In this document: one piece after another, positions 17,508-25,052 of the stretch
Position numbering within the stretch: position 1 is the stretch's first letter
How the letters are laid out: each line of letters starts with the position of its first letter
The notes under the pieces: generated by a model
Databases searched by the model: none
Seen by the model: only the letters and a program-made list of their open reading frames with translations
Told to the model about the DNA's origin: nothing
DNA from: Hymenobacter canadensis
GTDB taxonomy: Bacteria; Bacteroidota; Bacteroidia; Cytophagales; Hymenobacteraceae
Direction of reading: 5' to 3'
DNA: 64,000 bases
NCBI RefSeq assembly: GCF_027359925.1
Contig: NZ_CP114768.1
Location: 1-64,000, forward strand
Program-made: the position numbers and the translations under genes

Positions 17508-17552
17508 GCGCAATTTCCTTTATGCATCAATGCTGCATAAAGGAAATTGCGC
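17508..17552. promoter_or_regulatory. Perfect 19-bp inverted repeat, candidate operator
   Basis: GCGCAATTTCCTTTATGCA at 17508-17526 and its exact reverse complement at 17534-17552, separated by 7 bases. It ends one base before the -7 element TACTTTTG (17554-17561) of the siderophore operon, so it covers the -33 region. It has no T-run and lies upstream of the expected start site, so an operator for a dimeric metal-dependent repressor is more likely than a terminator. Confidence 0.65.
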
Positions 17553-17553
17553 T

Positions 17554-17561
17554 TACTTTTG
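17554..17561 (+). promoter_or_regulatory. -7 promoter element of the siderophore operon
   Basis: TACTTTTG matches the Bacteroidota -7 consensus TAnnTTTG exactly and lies 25 bases before the GTG start of the His-rich protein. No clear -33 TTG is seen at the right distance; the inverted repeat occupies that place. Confidence 0.6.
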
Positions 17562-17585
17562 CAGCTTCATCACAGCTACAGGTAA

Positions 17586-17936
17586 GTGCAGGTAAAACGT
17601 CGTATTGTGGCTTGGTGGCTGTTAGTCCTGCTCTTGCGGGTGCTGGCACCGGAAGCGGCTGTGCTGCAGTTGCACTTGCATACGCACACGCAGGACGGAC
17701 CCCGCATGGGTAGTACAGCCACGGCGGCTGGCAAAGCTTTGCTTTCGCCGCAGCACAAGCACTGCCACGTCGAGCAGCTGTATGATGCCCCGTTCCAGCC
17801 GGTCGCACCGGTGGTAATTCCTGTTCCGGTACGGCTGCTGCGCTACGCCACGTATCGCCCGCAGGCCCCCGTCTGCCGTGCTTCGCACTTGCTGGATGGT
17901 GCTTCGCTGCGCGGCCCGCCGGCCGGCCGCGTTTAA
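17586..17936 (+). CDS. Small His-rich exported protein
   Basis: A 116-residue product beginning at GTG 17586, with one N-terminal hydrophobic segment (WWLLVLLLRVLA, about residues 10-25) acting as a signal peptide or anchor. A histidine cluster follows (LHLHTHTQD near residue 30, then QHKHCHVEQLYDAPF near 56-70), suggesting metal binding outside the cytoplasm. No named domain is recognised; small proteins of this kind often precede TonB receptor genes in Bacteroidota. It is the first gene after the operator-promoter, 209 bases before the siderophore receptor, so probably part of that operon. The GTG start is the only reasonable one in frame. Confidence 0.6.
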   Translation: MQVKRRIVAWWLLVLLLRVLAPEAAVLQLHLHTHTQDGPRMGSTATAAGKALLSPQHKHCHVEQLYDAPFQPVAPVVIPVPVRLLRYATYRPQAPVCRASHLLDGASLRGPPAGRV

Positions 17937-18145
17937 ATCCCCCCCCCTCTTCCTGCGGTAATTCTCCTACGGGCTCCGTGTGCCCGGCTGGGTACGCGTG
18001 GGCGGCCGTTTTCCGGCGCTGGAAAAGCACTGGTGACGGCGGCAGCCGGGGGGTAGCGACAGCAAATTTTTCTCTTTTCGGGCCTTACCCCACTGGCGGC
18101 ACATAAGTGCGCCGGGCTGGGCGTGCTCATTCTCTTTGGTAGCGT

Positions 18146-20575
18146 ATGCCCCGGTTTTTCCTGTTTTTCTTATTGTGCTGGCCCTTTTGGGCCGTGGGCC
18201 AATTGCCGTCGGGCCATATCGACGGCCACGTTACTGGGTCGGGTATCCACGGCGTAGAAGGCGTTTCGGTGGTGGAAACCACGGGTCGGTTCTCGGCTTT
18301 GAGCGGGGCCGACGGCCATTTTTCCCTGACCTTACCTCTGGGCGAATACACGCTCATTACCCGCAGCCTGAGCTATCAGGAGCAGCGCCGCTCGGTGGTG
18401 CTGAGTGCGGAAACACCGAATCTGACGGTGGATTTTACCTTGCAGCCCACCGCCACGGCCCTGCAGGAAGTGGAAGTGCTGGGCCGCCAGGAAACCACCT
18501 ACAAGAGCGACTACAGCTTCGTGGGCACCAAAACGGCCACCCGGCCCATTGATGTGCCACAGTCGATTTCCACCGTGACCAAGGAGCTGATGGCCGACCG
18601 CCAGGCCCTGCGTCTGACCGACGTGGTGAAGAACGTGGCGGGCGTCACGCAGTACTCGCACTACGACGACCTCACGATTCGGGGCTTCCGCAACGGCTAC
18701 GAGAGCGGCTTCCGGCTGCTGAACGGGCTGCGCTCGGGCTTCAGCTACGGCAACTCGTTCACCCAGGCTCCGCTGACGGTGAACCTGGAGCGGGTGGAAA
18801 TTCTGAAAGGGCCTGGCGCGGCGCTCTACGGCGACATCAACCCCGGCGGCACGGTGAACATGGTGACCAAAAAGCCGCTTGATGTAGCCCGGCAGGCTGT
18901 CACTTTCTCCACCGGCAGCTTCAACACCATGCGGGCCACGGCCGACCTGACGGGCCCGGTGAACGAGCAGAAAAACGTGCTCTACCGCTTCAATGCGGGC
19001 TTTGAGAAGTCGAACACGTTTCGCAGTGTGAACGATACCCGCTCGCTGATGGTGGCGCCCACCGTCACGTTTCTGCCCACTGACAAGACCACGCTCAACG
19101 CCGAGCTGGTGTACACCCACATCGACGGCTACCTCGACCGGGGCATCACCATCCGGGGTGGCGACCTGTACGCGCTGCCCCGCTCGTTCACGCTCAGCCA
19201 GCCCAGCGACTATTTTCGCACCAGCACCTACTACCTCAACGCTTCGCTCAACCACCGCTTCACCGACCGACTGTCGTTCAACGCTTCCTACCTCGATTTC
19301 ACCTACCACGAGGATCTGAGTGAGCACCGCACCCTGAACTCCTACGCCGACGCGCCGGCCAACACGGTGATGAACCTGCGCTACTTCGACCGGCGGGCCG
19401 AGGAATACACCAAGAACTTGGCTGCCTACTTCGTGCTGAACGCGGCTACCGGTCCGGTGAAGCACAAAGTGGTAACGGGCGTGGACTACATCCGCTTCAC
19501 CACCGACCCGCAGAGCACCATGTTCGAGGCCCGGCGCAAGCTGGTAAACGGGGTAGAAACGCCGCTGACCTTCGATCTGAAAAAGCCGCTCTACGAAATC
19601 CAGGATCCCACGAAGTACGTGCGCCGGCCGCTGCCGCAGTTTTTCGTCGATTACCTCAACTCCATCTACCACACCACCGGCCTCTACGTGCAGGACCAGA
19701 TTGCGGTGACGCCGCGCCTGGACGTGCTGCTGGGCGCGCGCTACGAGCTGTTCCATGATGAGCGGGACTACGGCAATGGCGAGGAAACCATTCCGCAGCG
19801 CCGCCTGCTGCCCCGCGCCGGCCTCACGTATGCCCTGCTGGGCAACCTGAACTACTTTGCCAGCTACAGCGCCGGTTTCCGGCCGCTCAAGCCGGAGTTT
19901 CTGCGGTTTCCGGAGCGCTACGGCCGTAGCACGCCCTTCGATACTGAAACCAGCTACCAGCTGGAAACCGGCCTTAAGGGGGAGTTCTTCAACAACGGCC
20001 TGCTGGCCACGGTGGCAGCTTACCAGATTGTGAAGCGCAACCAGCTGGTGCCCACCAACGCCCTGATGCCCGATGGCACGACCGTGTACCGCCAGAATGA
20101 TTTGGTCCGCTCGCGCGGGGCCGAGCTGGAGCTGACCGGTAACCTGCTCCCCAACCTCAACCTGAACGCCACTTACGCCTTAAACCACTCCGAAGTGCTG
20201 GATGCGGCTCTGGCGGTGGAGGAAGGCCAGCCCCTGGCCAACGCCCCCCGCCACTCGGCCGGCCTCTGGACCAAATACACCTTCGTGACGCCCGCGCTGC
20301 GCGGGCTGGGTGTGGCCGTGGGCGGCAACGCCGTGGGCCGCCGTCGCACCGAAAACCAGGTGCAGAACACCACCACCGGTGAGCTGTACTGGGGCTACTG
20401 GCCCGGCTACACCACGCTGGATGCGGCCCTGTTCTACACCACCGGCAAGTTCAACTTCCATGTGAACGTGAGCAACCTGCTCGATACCTACTACTTCGTG
20501 GGCGGCTACGACTTCTTCCGCGCCAGCCCCGGCGCGCCCCGCAACTTCATGGCCACGCTGGGCTACACGTTCTAG
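18146..20575 (+). CDS. TonB-dependent siderophore receptor
   Basis: An outer-membrane receptor of 809 residues. It has a signal peptide (1-18), a carboxypeptidase-regulatory-like domain (about 22-105), then a plug domain with 'PIDVPQSISTVTKELMADRQ', 'TIRGFRNGYE' and 'ERVEILKGPGAALYGDINPGGTVNMVTKKP', the signature of siderophore receptors. A long beta-barrel follows and ends in LGYTF with a terminal aromatic. It takes up a ferric siderophore or similar metal complex using TonB energy; the ligand cannot be named from sequence. It follows the His-rich gene and precedes an ABC exporter-type system, with a 100-base hairpin repeat between. Confidence 0.92.
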   Translation: MPRFFLFFLLCWPFWAVGQLPSGHIDGHVTGSGIHGVEGVSVVETTGRFSALSGADGHFSLTLPLGEYTLITRSLSYQEQRRSVVLSAETPNLTVDFTLQPTATALQEVEVLGRQETTYKSDYSFVGTKTATRPIDVPQSISTVTKELMADRQALRLTDVVKNVAGVTQYSHYDDLTIRGFRNGYESGFRLLNGLRSGFSYGNSFTQAPLTVNLERVEILKGPGAALYGDINPGGTVNMVTKKPLDVARQAVTFSTGSFNTMRATADLTGPVNEQKNVLYRFNAGFEKSNTFRSVNDTRSLMVAPTVTFLPTDKTTLNAELVYTHIDGYLDRGITIRGGDLYALPRSFTLSQPSDYFRTSTYYLNASLNHRFTDRLSFNASYLDFTYHEDLSEHRTLNSYADAPANTVMNLRYFDRRAEEYTKNLAAYFVLNAATGPVKHKVVTGVDYIRFTTDPQSTMFEARRKLVNGVETPLTFDLKKPLYEIQDPTKYVRRPLPQFFVDYLNSIYHTTGLYVQDQIAVTPRLDVLLGARYELFHDERDYGNGEETIPQRRLLPRAGLTYALLGNLNYFASYSAGFRPLKPEFLRFPERYGRSTPFDTETSYQLETGLKGEFFNNGLLATVAAYQIVKRNQLVPTNALMPDGTTVYRQNDLVRSRGAELELTGNLLPNLNLNATYALNHSEVLDAALAVEEGQPLANAPRHSAGLWTKYTFVTPALRGLGVAVGGNAVGRRRTENQVQNTTTGELYWGYWPGYTTLDAALFYTTGKFNFHVNVSNLLDTYYFVGGYDFFRASPGAPRNFMATLGYTF

Positions 20576-20621
20576 GCCGGCAGAACAGCGGCCGTACCGA
20601 GCCGGCCACAATCACCAGAAC

Positions 20622-20722
20622 GTCATGCTGAGCGCAGCGGAGCGGAGTCGAAGCATCTCTACCGCAATGCTCAATACCCTTGCAACGAAGCGGTAGAGAT
20701 GCTTCGGCAAGCTCAGCATGAC
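20622..20722. repeat. REP-like hairpin repeat
   Basis: Imperfect inverted repeat between the receptor and ABC genes. Outer arms GTCATGCTGAG (20622-20632) and CTCAGCATGAC (20712-20722), and inner arms AGCATCTCTACCGC (20652-20665) and GCGGTAGAGATGCT (20690-20703), are exact complements. Partial relatives occur at 3862-3922 and 36880-36900, so it is a dispersed family. It may modulate transcript stability within the operon. Confidence 0.7.
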
Positions 20723-20758
20723 CGTTCATCTCAAACGATAATCCTCCTTTTCAACCAC

Positions 20759-21466
20759 ATGACTTATCTCCTCGAAGCCCGGGCGCTACGCAAGCAGTAC
20801 GCCGATAAGCTGGCCCTGCGCGAGCTGAACCTGCAGATTGCGCCGGGCGAAATCTTCTGTTTGCTGGGCCAGAACGGCGCGGGCAAATCCACCACCATCA
20901 ACCTGTTTCTGGGCTTCATTCAGCCCACCTCGGGGGCGGCCTTCGTGAACGGGCTGGAAGTGGCCGCCAATCCGGTCGAAATCAAGCGGCACCTGGCCTA
21001 CATTCCGGAAAACGTGATGCTGTATCCGCACCTGACGGGGCTGGAAAACCTGGCGTTGTTCAGCAGTCTGGCCGGCTACAAGTACCCGGAAAGTGAGCTG
21101 CTGCAGTACCTCATCGATGCCGGGTTGCCGGCCGAGGCGGCGCGGCGACGGCTGGGAGCCTATTCCAAGGGGATGCGCCAGAAAGTGGGTATTGCCATTG
21201 CCGTGGCTAAACACGCCAAAGTGCTGCTGCTTGACGAGCCCACCTCCGGCCTCGACCCCAAGGCCAGCAACGAGTTTTCGGAGCTGCTGCGGCGGCTCAG
21301 CGGCGAGGGCACGGCCGTGCTCATGGCCACCCACGACATCTTCCGGGCCAAGGAAGTGGGCACTCGCGTGGGCATCATGCGCGAGGGCGAGCTGGTGGAC
21401 GTGCGCCCCACCGCCGCCCTCAACGCCCAGGAGCTGGAGCAGCTCTACCTCACCTACATGCACTAA
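20759..21466 (+). CDS. ABC transporter ATP-binding protein
   Basis: A 235-residue ATPase subunit. It shows Walker A GQNGAGKST (residues 37-45), a signature region YSKGMRQK in place of LSGGQ, Walker B VLLLDEPTSGLDP and the switch His in ATHDI. This is the CcmA/NatA-like class that pairs with ABC-2 type permeases. ATG 20759 gives the normal N-terminus; the longer frame from 20699 would read through the hairpin repeat and is rejected. Two permease genes follow immediately (gap of 3 bases), so this is the energy unit of a three-gene transporter encoded with the siderophore receptor. Direction and substrate are unknown. Confidence 0.93.
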   Translation: MTYLLEARALRKQYADKLALRELNLQIAPGEIFCLLGQNGAGKSTTINLFLGFIQPTSGAAFVNGLEVAANPVEIKRHLAYIPENVMLYPHLTGLENLALFSSLAGYKYPESELLQYLIDAGLPAEAARRRLGAYSKGMRQKVGIAIAVAKHAKVLLLDEPTSGLDPKASNEFSELLRRLSGEGTAVLMATHDIFRAKEVGTRVGIMREGELVDVRPTAALNAQELEQLYLTYMH

Positions 21467-21469
21467 CCG

Positions 21470-22888
21470 ATGATCAGAAGCATTGCCCAAAAAGAATTCA
21501 TCAGCACCCTGCGCGACCGGCGCTTTGCGGTGTTGAGCGCCTTGGTGCTCGTACTGCTGCTGGCCGCCACGCTGGTGGGCCGGGCCAGTTTCCGCACGTT
21601 GCAGCGGGAGCGGCAAACGGCCCAAGGCACCGTGAACGAGCAGTTCCGCAACCAGCCGTCCCGGCACCCGCACCGGGTGGCGCACTACGGCTCGTTTGCC
21701 TTCCGGCCCAAGTCAGGGCTGAGCTTGCTGGATGGCGGCGTGGACTCGTTTACTGGCAGCGCCGTGTACCTGGAGGCCCACCAGCAGAACAGCGTCAACT
21801 TCAGCCAGGCTCAGCAGTCGGGTTCCCTCATCCGGTTCGGGGAGATGACCGTGGCCTTTGTGCTGCAGCTGCTGGTGCCGCTGCTCATTATTTTCCTGTG
21901 CTTCGGGGCCTTCACGCAGGAGCGCGAAACCGGCACGCTCAAGCTGCTGCTCAGTCAGGGTGTGAGCCTGCGCCAGGTGGCCTGGGGCAAGATTACGGGC
22001 TACGGCCAGGCCGTGGCGCTGGTGGTCACGCCGGCCCTGGCGCTGGCGGCGGCCCTGCTGTTTACGGGCGAGGAGTTTGCCTCGAATACCGACCTGGTAG
22101 CGCGGCTGGCCCTGTTTGGCCTCGGTTACGCGGTGTATTTCTTCCTGATAGTGGTGGGCTCAGTGGTGGTTTCGGCCCGGCAGAGCAGCTCCCGCACGGC
22201 CCTGGTCATGCTGCTCGGCCTCTGGATTCTGGGCGGCATCATCCTGCCCAAAGCCACTGCCAACCTGGGTGCCTCCATCTACCCCACCATCACCAAGGCC
22301 CAGCTGGACGCCGATGTGCATGAAGAAGCCCAGCACGGCATCGACGGCCACGACCCGCACGATAAGCGCGCCGAAGCCCTGAAAGCCGACTTGCTGAAAA
22401 AGTACGGCGTCGATTCCGAAGACCAGCTGCCCGTGAGTCTGGCCGGGGTGCAGATGGCGGCCGGCGAGGAGTATTCCGCTAAGGTTTACCAGCAGCATTT
22501 CGCGGCCCTGAACGCCACCTACGAGCGCCAGAACCGCCTTTCCGACTGGGCCGGGCTGCTGAATCCCTACCAGGCCATCCGGCCGCTCTCCATGGGTGTG
22601 GCCGGCTCCGATTTCGGTCATTATGTGCACTTCCAGCAGGCCGCCGAAGCCTACCGCTACGCGCTGGTGCAGCGCCTCAACGGCCTGCAGGCCGGCATGG
22701 GCCACGGCGACAAAGAGCGCCGCCTCGACGCCGCTACCTGGCGCGAGTTGCCGGTTTTCGCTTACCAAGCCCCAACCCTGGGCTGGGCATGGCCACACTT
22801 GCTGCTGCCGGTGGCGGCCCTGTTACTCTGGGCTGCGGGCCTGAGCTGGCTGGGGCTGCGCCTGATTTCTAAAACCTCTGTTGAGTAA
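21470..22888 (+). CDS. ABC-2 type permease (DUF3526-like), first of two
   Basis: A 472-residue membrane protein. It has an N-terminal helix (residues 20-42), a long extracytoplasmic region (about 45-125), a cluster of five hydrophobic segments (roughly 125-275), a second large soluble loop (280-440) and a C-terminal helix. This layout, with QERETGTLKLLLSQGVS after the second helix, is typical of ABC-2/DUF3526 permeases. It lies between the ATPase (gap 3 bases) and the second permease (gap 4 bases). It probably forms the channel as a heterodimer with the next gene product. Substrate unknown; context suggests metal or siderophore handling. Confidence 0.88.
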   Translation: MIRSIAQKEFISTLRDRRFAVLSALVLVLLLAATLVGRASFRTLQRERQTAQGTVNEQFRNQPSRHPHRVAHYGSFAFRPKSGLSLLDGGVDSFTGSAVYLEAHQQNSVNFSQAQQSGSLIRFGEMTVAFVLQLLVPLLIIFLCFGAFTQERETGTLKLLLSQGVSLRQVAWGKITGYGQAVALVVTPALALAAALLFTGEEFASNTDLVARLALFGLGYAVYFFLIVVGSVVVSARQSSSRTALVMLLGLWILGGIILPKATANLGASIYPTITKAQLDADVHEEAQHGIDGHDPHDKRAEALKADLLKKYGVDSEDQLPVSLAGVQMAAGEEYSAKVYQQHFAALNATYERQNRLSDWAGLLNPYQAIRPLSMGVAGSDFGHYVHFQQAAEAYRYALVQRLNGLQAGMGHGDKERRLDAATWRELPVFAYQAPTLGWAWPHLLLPVAALLLWAAGLSWLGLRLISKTSVE

Positions 22889-22892
22889 GCTG

Positions 22893-24275
22893 ATGCACCT
22901 GTTCCGAATCCTGTTTTTCTACGAGTGGCGGCACTTCCGCGCCGCCCGGGGCCTCGTGTTGCTGTGCGGGCTGCTACTGGCCACGGGCCTCTACGGTATC
23001 TACTATGGCACCACCGAAGTGACCCGGCAACGCGCGCAGCTGGCGGCTCTGCCCGAGCTGACGCGCCGCAACGTGGCCGAGCTGCAAGTGAAATTCCCCG
23101 GCCCCGCCGACGCCGGCGACATCGGCTACTACCACAGCACCTTCGCCGTGCATCATCCTGATGCCTGGGCCGCCCTCTCCCTCGGCCTGCGCGACGTGAA
23201 CCCCAGCTACGTGAAGCTGCGCCTGCTGGGCCTGCACAACCAGCTCTACGCCACCGACAATGCCAACCCCATGAAGCTGCTCAGCGGCAACTTCGACCTG
23301 GCCTTCGTGCTGGTGTATTTGCTGCCGCTGCTCATCATTGCGCTGGGCTTCAATCTGCTGTCGGCCGAGCGGGAAGAAGGCATCCTGACGCTGCTGCTGG
23401 CCCAGCCGGTGCGTCCGGCGACGGTGGTAGCGGCCAAGCTGGCGTTCCGGCTGGCGCTGGTGCTGGGGCTGGCGGGGCTGTTGTCCGTGGCCGGGATGCT
23501 GTGGGCCGGGGTGCCGCTGGATGGGCGCGTGGCGAGCTGGCTGGCCCTCACGGCGCTGTACTGCCTGTTCTGGTTCGGGGTGGTGCTGGTGGTCACGGCC
23601 TGGCAGCGGCCCTCGGCCGTGAATGCCGTGGTGTTGCTGGGCGTGTGGCTGGTGCTGGTGGTGCTGGTGCCCAGTTTGCTGAACCTGGCCGTGGCGGCGG
23701 CCCGTCCTGTGCCCCAGGGCCTAGAGCTGACCATCCGGCAGCGCGAGGAAATCCACGCCGGCTGGGACAAGCCCAAGGCTGAAACCATGAACCGCTTCTT
23801 CGCGCTCTACCCGCAGTGGCGCGACACGGCCACCATCCGGGAGCGGTTTGTGTGGCGCTGGTACTACGCTTTCCAGCACCTCGGCGACCAGGCCGTGGCC
23901 CCGCAGGCCGCCTCTTACGCCCACGGCCTGCAGGCCCGCTACAACCTGGTGGAACAGCTCAACCTGCTGTCACCCGCCATCAACGCCCAAAGCAGCTTCA
24001 ACGCCTTGGCCGGCTCCGATTTGCCCGCGCATCTGGCCTTCCAGCGCAGCGCCACCCGCTACCACGACTCGTTGCGGGCGTTTTACTACCCGTTCCTGTT
24101 CCGCAAAGTCGAGTTCACCCACGCCGACTACGCCCGCGAGCCGCAGCACAGCTTCACGAGCGTACCCGAGCTGGCCACCGCGCAGCACGGTTTGAGCAAG
24201 CTGCTGCTGAGCGTGGCCGTCGTGTTTGGGCTCGGTGGCCTTCTACTGCGCCTGCGCCCCGTTTCGCCCCTTTAG
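22893..24275 (+). CDS. ABC-2 type permease (DUF3526-like), second of two
   Basis: A 460-residue paralogue of the preceding permease with the same plan: N-terminal helix, extracytoplasmic loop with 'YYHSTFAVHHPDAWAALSLGLRD', a central block of hydrophobic segments, the ABC-2 motif EREEGILTLLLAQPV, a second soluble loop, and a final helix before LRLRPVSPL. ATG 22893 follows the previous stop by 4 bases; the TTG at 22881 would overlap that gene. It is the last gene of the operon. A decayed transposase fragment and a bidirectional terminator lie downstream. Confidence 0.88.
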   Translation: MHLFRILFFYEWRHFRAARGLVLLCGLLLATGLYGIYYGTTEVTRQRAQLAALPELTRRNVAELQVKFPGPADAGDIGYYHSTFAVHHPDAWAALSLGLRDVNPSYVKLRLLGLHNQLYATDNANPMKLLSGNFDLAFVLVYLLPLLIIALGFNLLSAEREEGILTLLLAQPVRPATVVAAKLAFRLALVLGLAGLLSVAGMLWAGVPLDGRVASWLALTALYCLFWFGVVLVVTAWQRPSAVNAVVLLGVWLVLVVLVPSLLNLAVAAARPVPQGLELTIRQREEIHAGWDKPKAETMNRFFALYPQWRDTATIRERFVWRWYYAFQHLGDQAVAPQAASYAHGLQARYNLVEQLNLLSPAINAQSSFNALAGSDLPAHLAFQRSATRYHDSLRAFYYPFLFRKVEFTHADYAREPQHSFTSVPELATAQHGLSKLLLSVAVVFGLGGLLLRLRPVSPL

Positions 24276-24453
24276 TGTAGCCACTCAATGGCCGCCTGGT
24301 GAACTCCTCCAAGGCATCGCGGGTGCGGGGCTAGGCGGTGTACAGGCGGGTTTTGAGCTTGCTAAAGACGATGTCGATGGGGTTAAAGTCCAGCGAATAG
24401 GGTGGCAGGTAGAGCAGACGGGCCCCGCAGGTTTCAACCAGTTCAGCCAAGTG
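24275..24453 (-). pseudogene. IS630-family transposase C-terminal remnant
   Basis: The minus-strand frame reads HLAELVETCGARLLYLPPYS, LDFNPIDIVFSKLKTRLYTA, a TAG stop (24333-24331), then PRTRDALEEF. The 'LLYLPPYSxDxNPIExxxxxLK' block is the C-terminal catalytic region of IS630/Tc1-type transposases; the normal Glu after NPI is Asp here. Only the last part remains and it has a nonsense codon, so it is inactive. It abuts the end of the second permease gene. Confidence 0.8.
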
Positions 24454-24460
24454 TGAAAAC

Positions 24461-24494
24461 AAAAAGCCTCCTGCATTATTGCAGGAGGCTTTTT
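24461..24494. terminator. Bidirectional intrinsic terminator
   Basis: A perfect 15-bp inverted repeat (AAAAAGCCTCCTGCA / TGCAGGAGGCTTTTT) with a 4-base loop. It has an A-run before and a T-run after, so it works on both strands. It separates the plus-strand ABC operon from the minus-strand lipoprotein gene. Confidence 0.9.
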
Positions 24495-24526
24495 GCCTGT
24501 CAAACAGGTGTTTGCCGGCGCGCTGA

Positions 24527-24961
24527 TTACTGCACCTCGAACGTGACCGTGGCGCTGTCCCGGCCCAGCGCCGCGGTTAGCCCGGCCGGGTTATCGACGC
24601 GGCCCATCCGGGTGTAGCGGTAAGAAGTGGACAGCGGCTGGTAAAACAAAACCAGCGTATTAGCGCCGTAGAGCAGCAAATCCCCCGCCTGAATGGAGCC
24701 GGGGCTGGCGGCGTTGGTGGGCAGGCTGGCCTGCAGATCGTGATATTTCTCGTTGCTGTTCAGCTCGCTCATGGCCAGGGTGAGGGGCAGCCGGGCCACA
24801 AAGGCGGTGCTCGTCGGGTTGTCCAGCAGCGTGGCCGTGAACGTGTCGGCGCCGATGCGCAGGCGAATTTTCGTGCTCATAGTGGGCAGGGTGGCTGATT
24901 CTGGTTGGGGCGTGTCGCTCCTACACGCGCCGGCCCCAACCAGAATCAGTAACAACAGCAA
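24527..24961 (-). CDS. Cyclophilin-like fold lipoprotein
   Basis: A 144-residue exported protein with a short hydrophobic signal and a lipobox-like GAGAC (Cys13), followed by a cyclophilin-like domain (about residues 30-144). Characteristic stretches are IRLRIGADTFTATLLDN, TSTAFVARLPLTLAMSELN and GDLLLYGANTLVLFYQ. Related single-domain proteins are known in bacteria but lack the prolyl-isomerase active site of true cyclophilins, so no enzyme activity is claimed. It is monocistronic and shares the bidirectional terminator with the ABC operon. The first Met is near the start of the hydrophobic run, so a slightly longer N-terminus is possible. Confidence 0.75.
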   Translation of the reverse strand: MLLLLILVGAGACRSDTPQPESATLPTMSTKIRLRIGADTFTATLLDNPTSTAFVARLPLTLAMSELNSNEKYHDLQASLPTNAASPGSIQAGDLLLYGANTLVLFYQPLSTSYRYTRMGRVDNPAGLTAALGRDSATVTFEVQ

Positions 24962-25052
24962 CAGCAGGCGTGGACGTTTTAGGGCTTATGGCAAATCACT
25001 GATGCAGACGACTCTGCCAACGTAGTCTGACCATCAGCCGGAACTAACCTGC

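Noticed and set aside
18332-19756. 474-codon minus-strand frame
   Set aside because: Antisense to the siderophore receptor; His/Val/Gly-rich shadow translation with no family features.
20699-20758. N-terminal extension of the ABC ATPase (MLRQAQHDRSSQ...)
   Set aside because: It is encoded by the right arm of the intergenic hairpin repeat. ATPases of this class begin close to the MTYLLEARAL sequence.
24461-24494. Hairpin considered as an IS630 terminal repeat
   Set aside because: The perfect stem with flanking A- and T-runs between convergent genes fits a bidirectional terminator better, and no second copy flanks the IS fragment.
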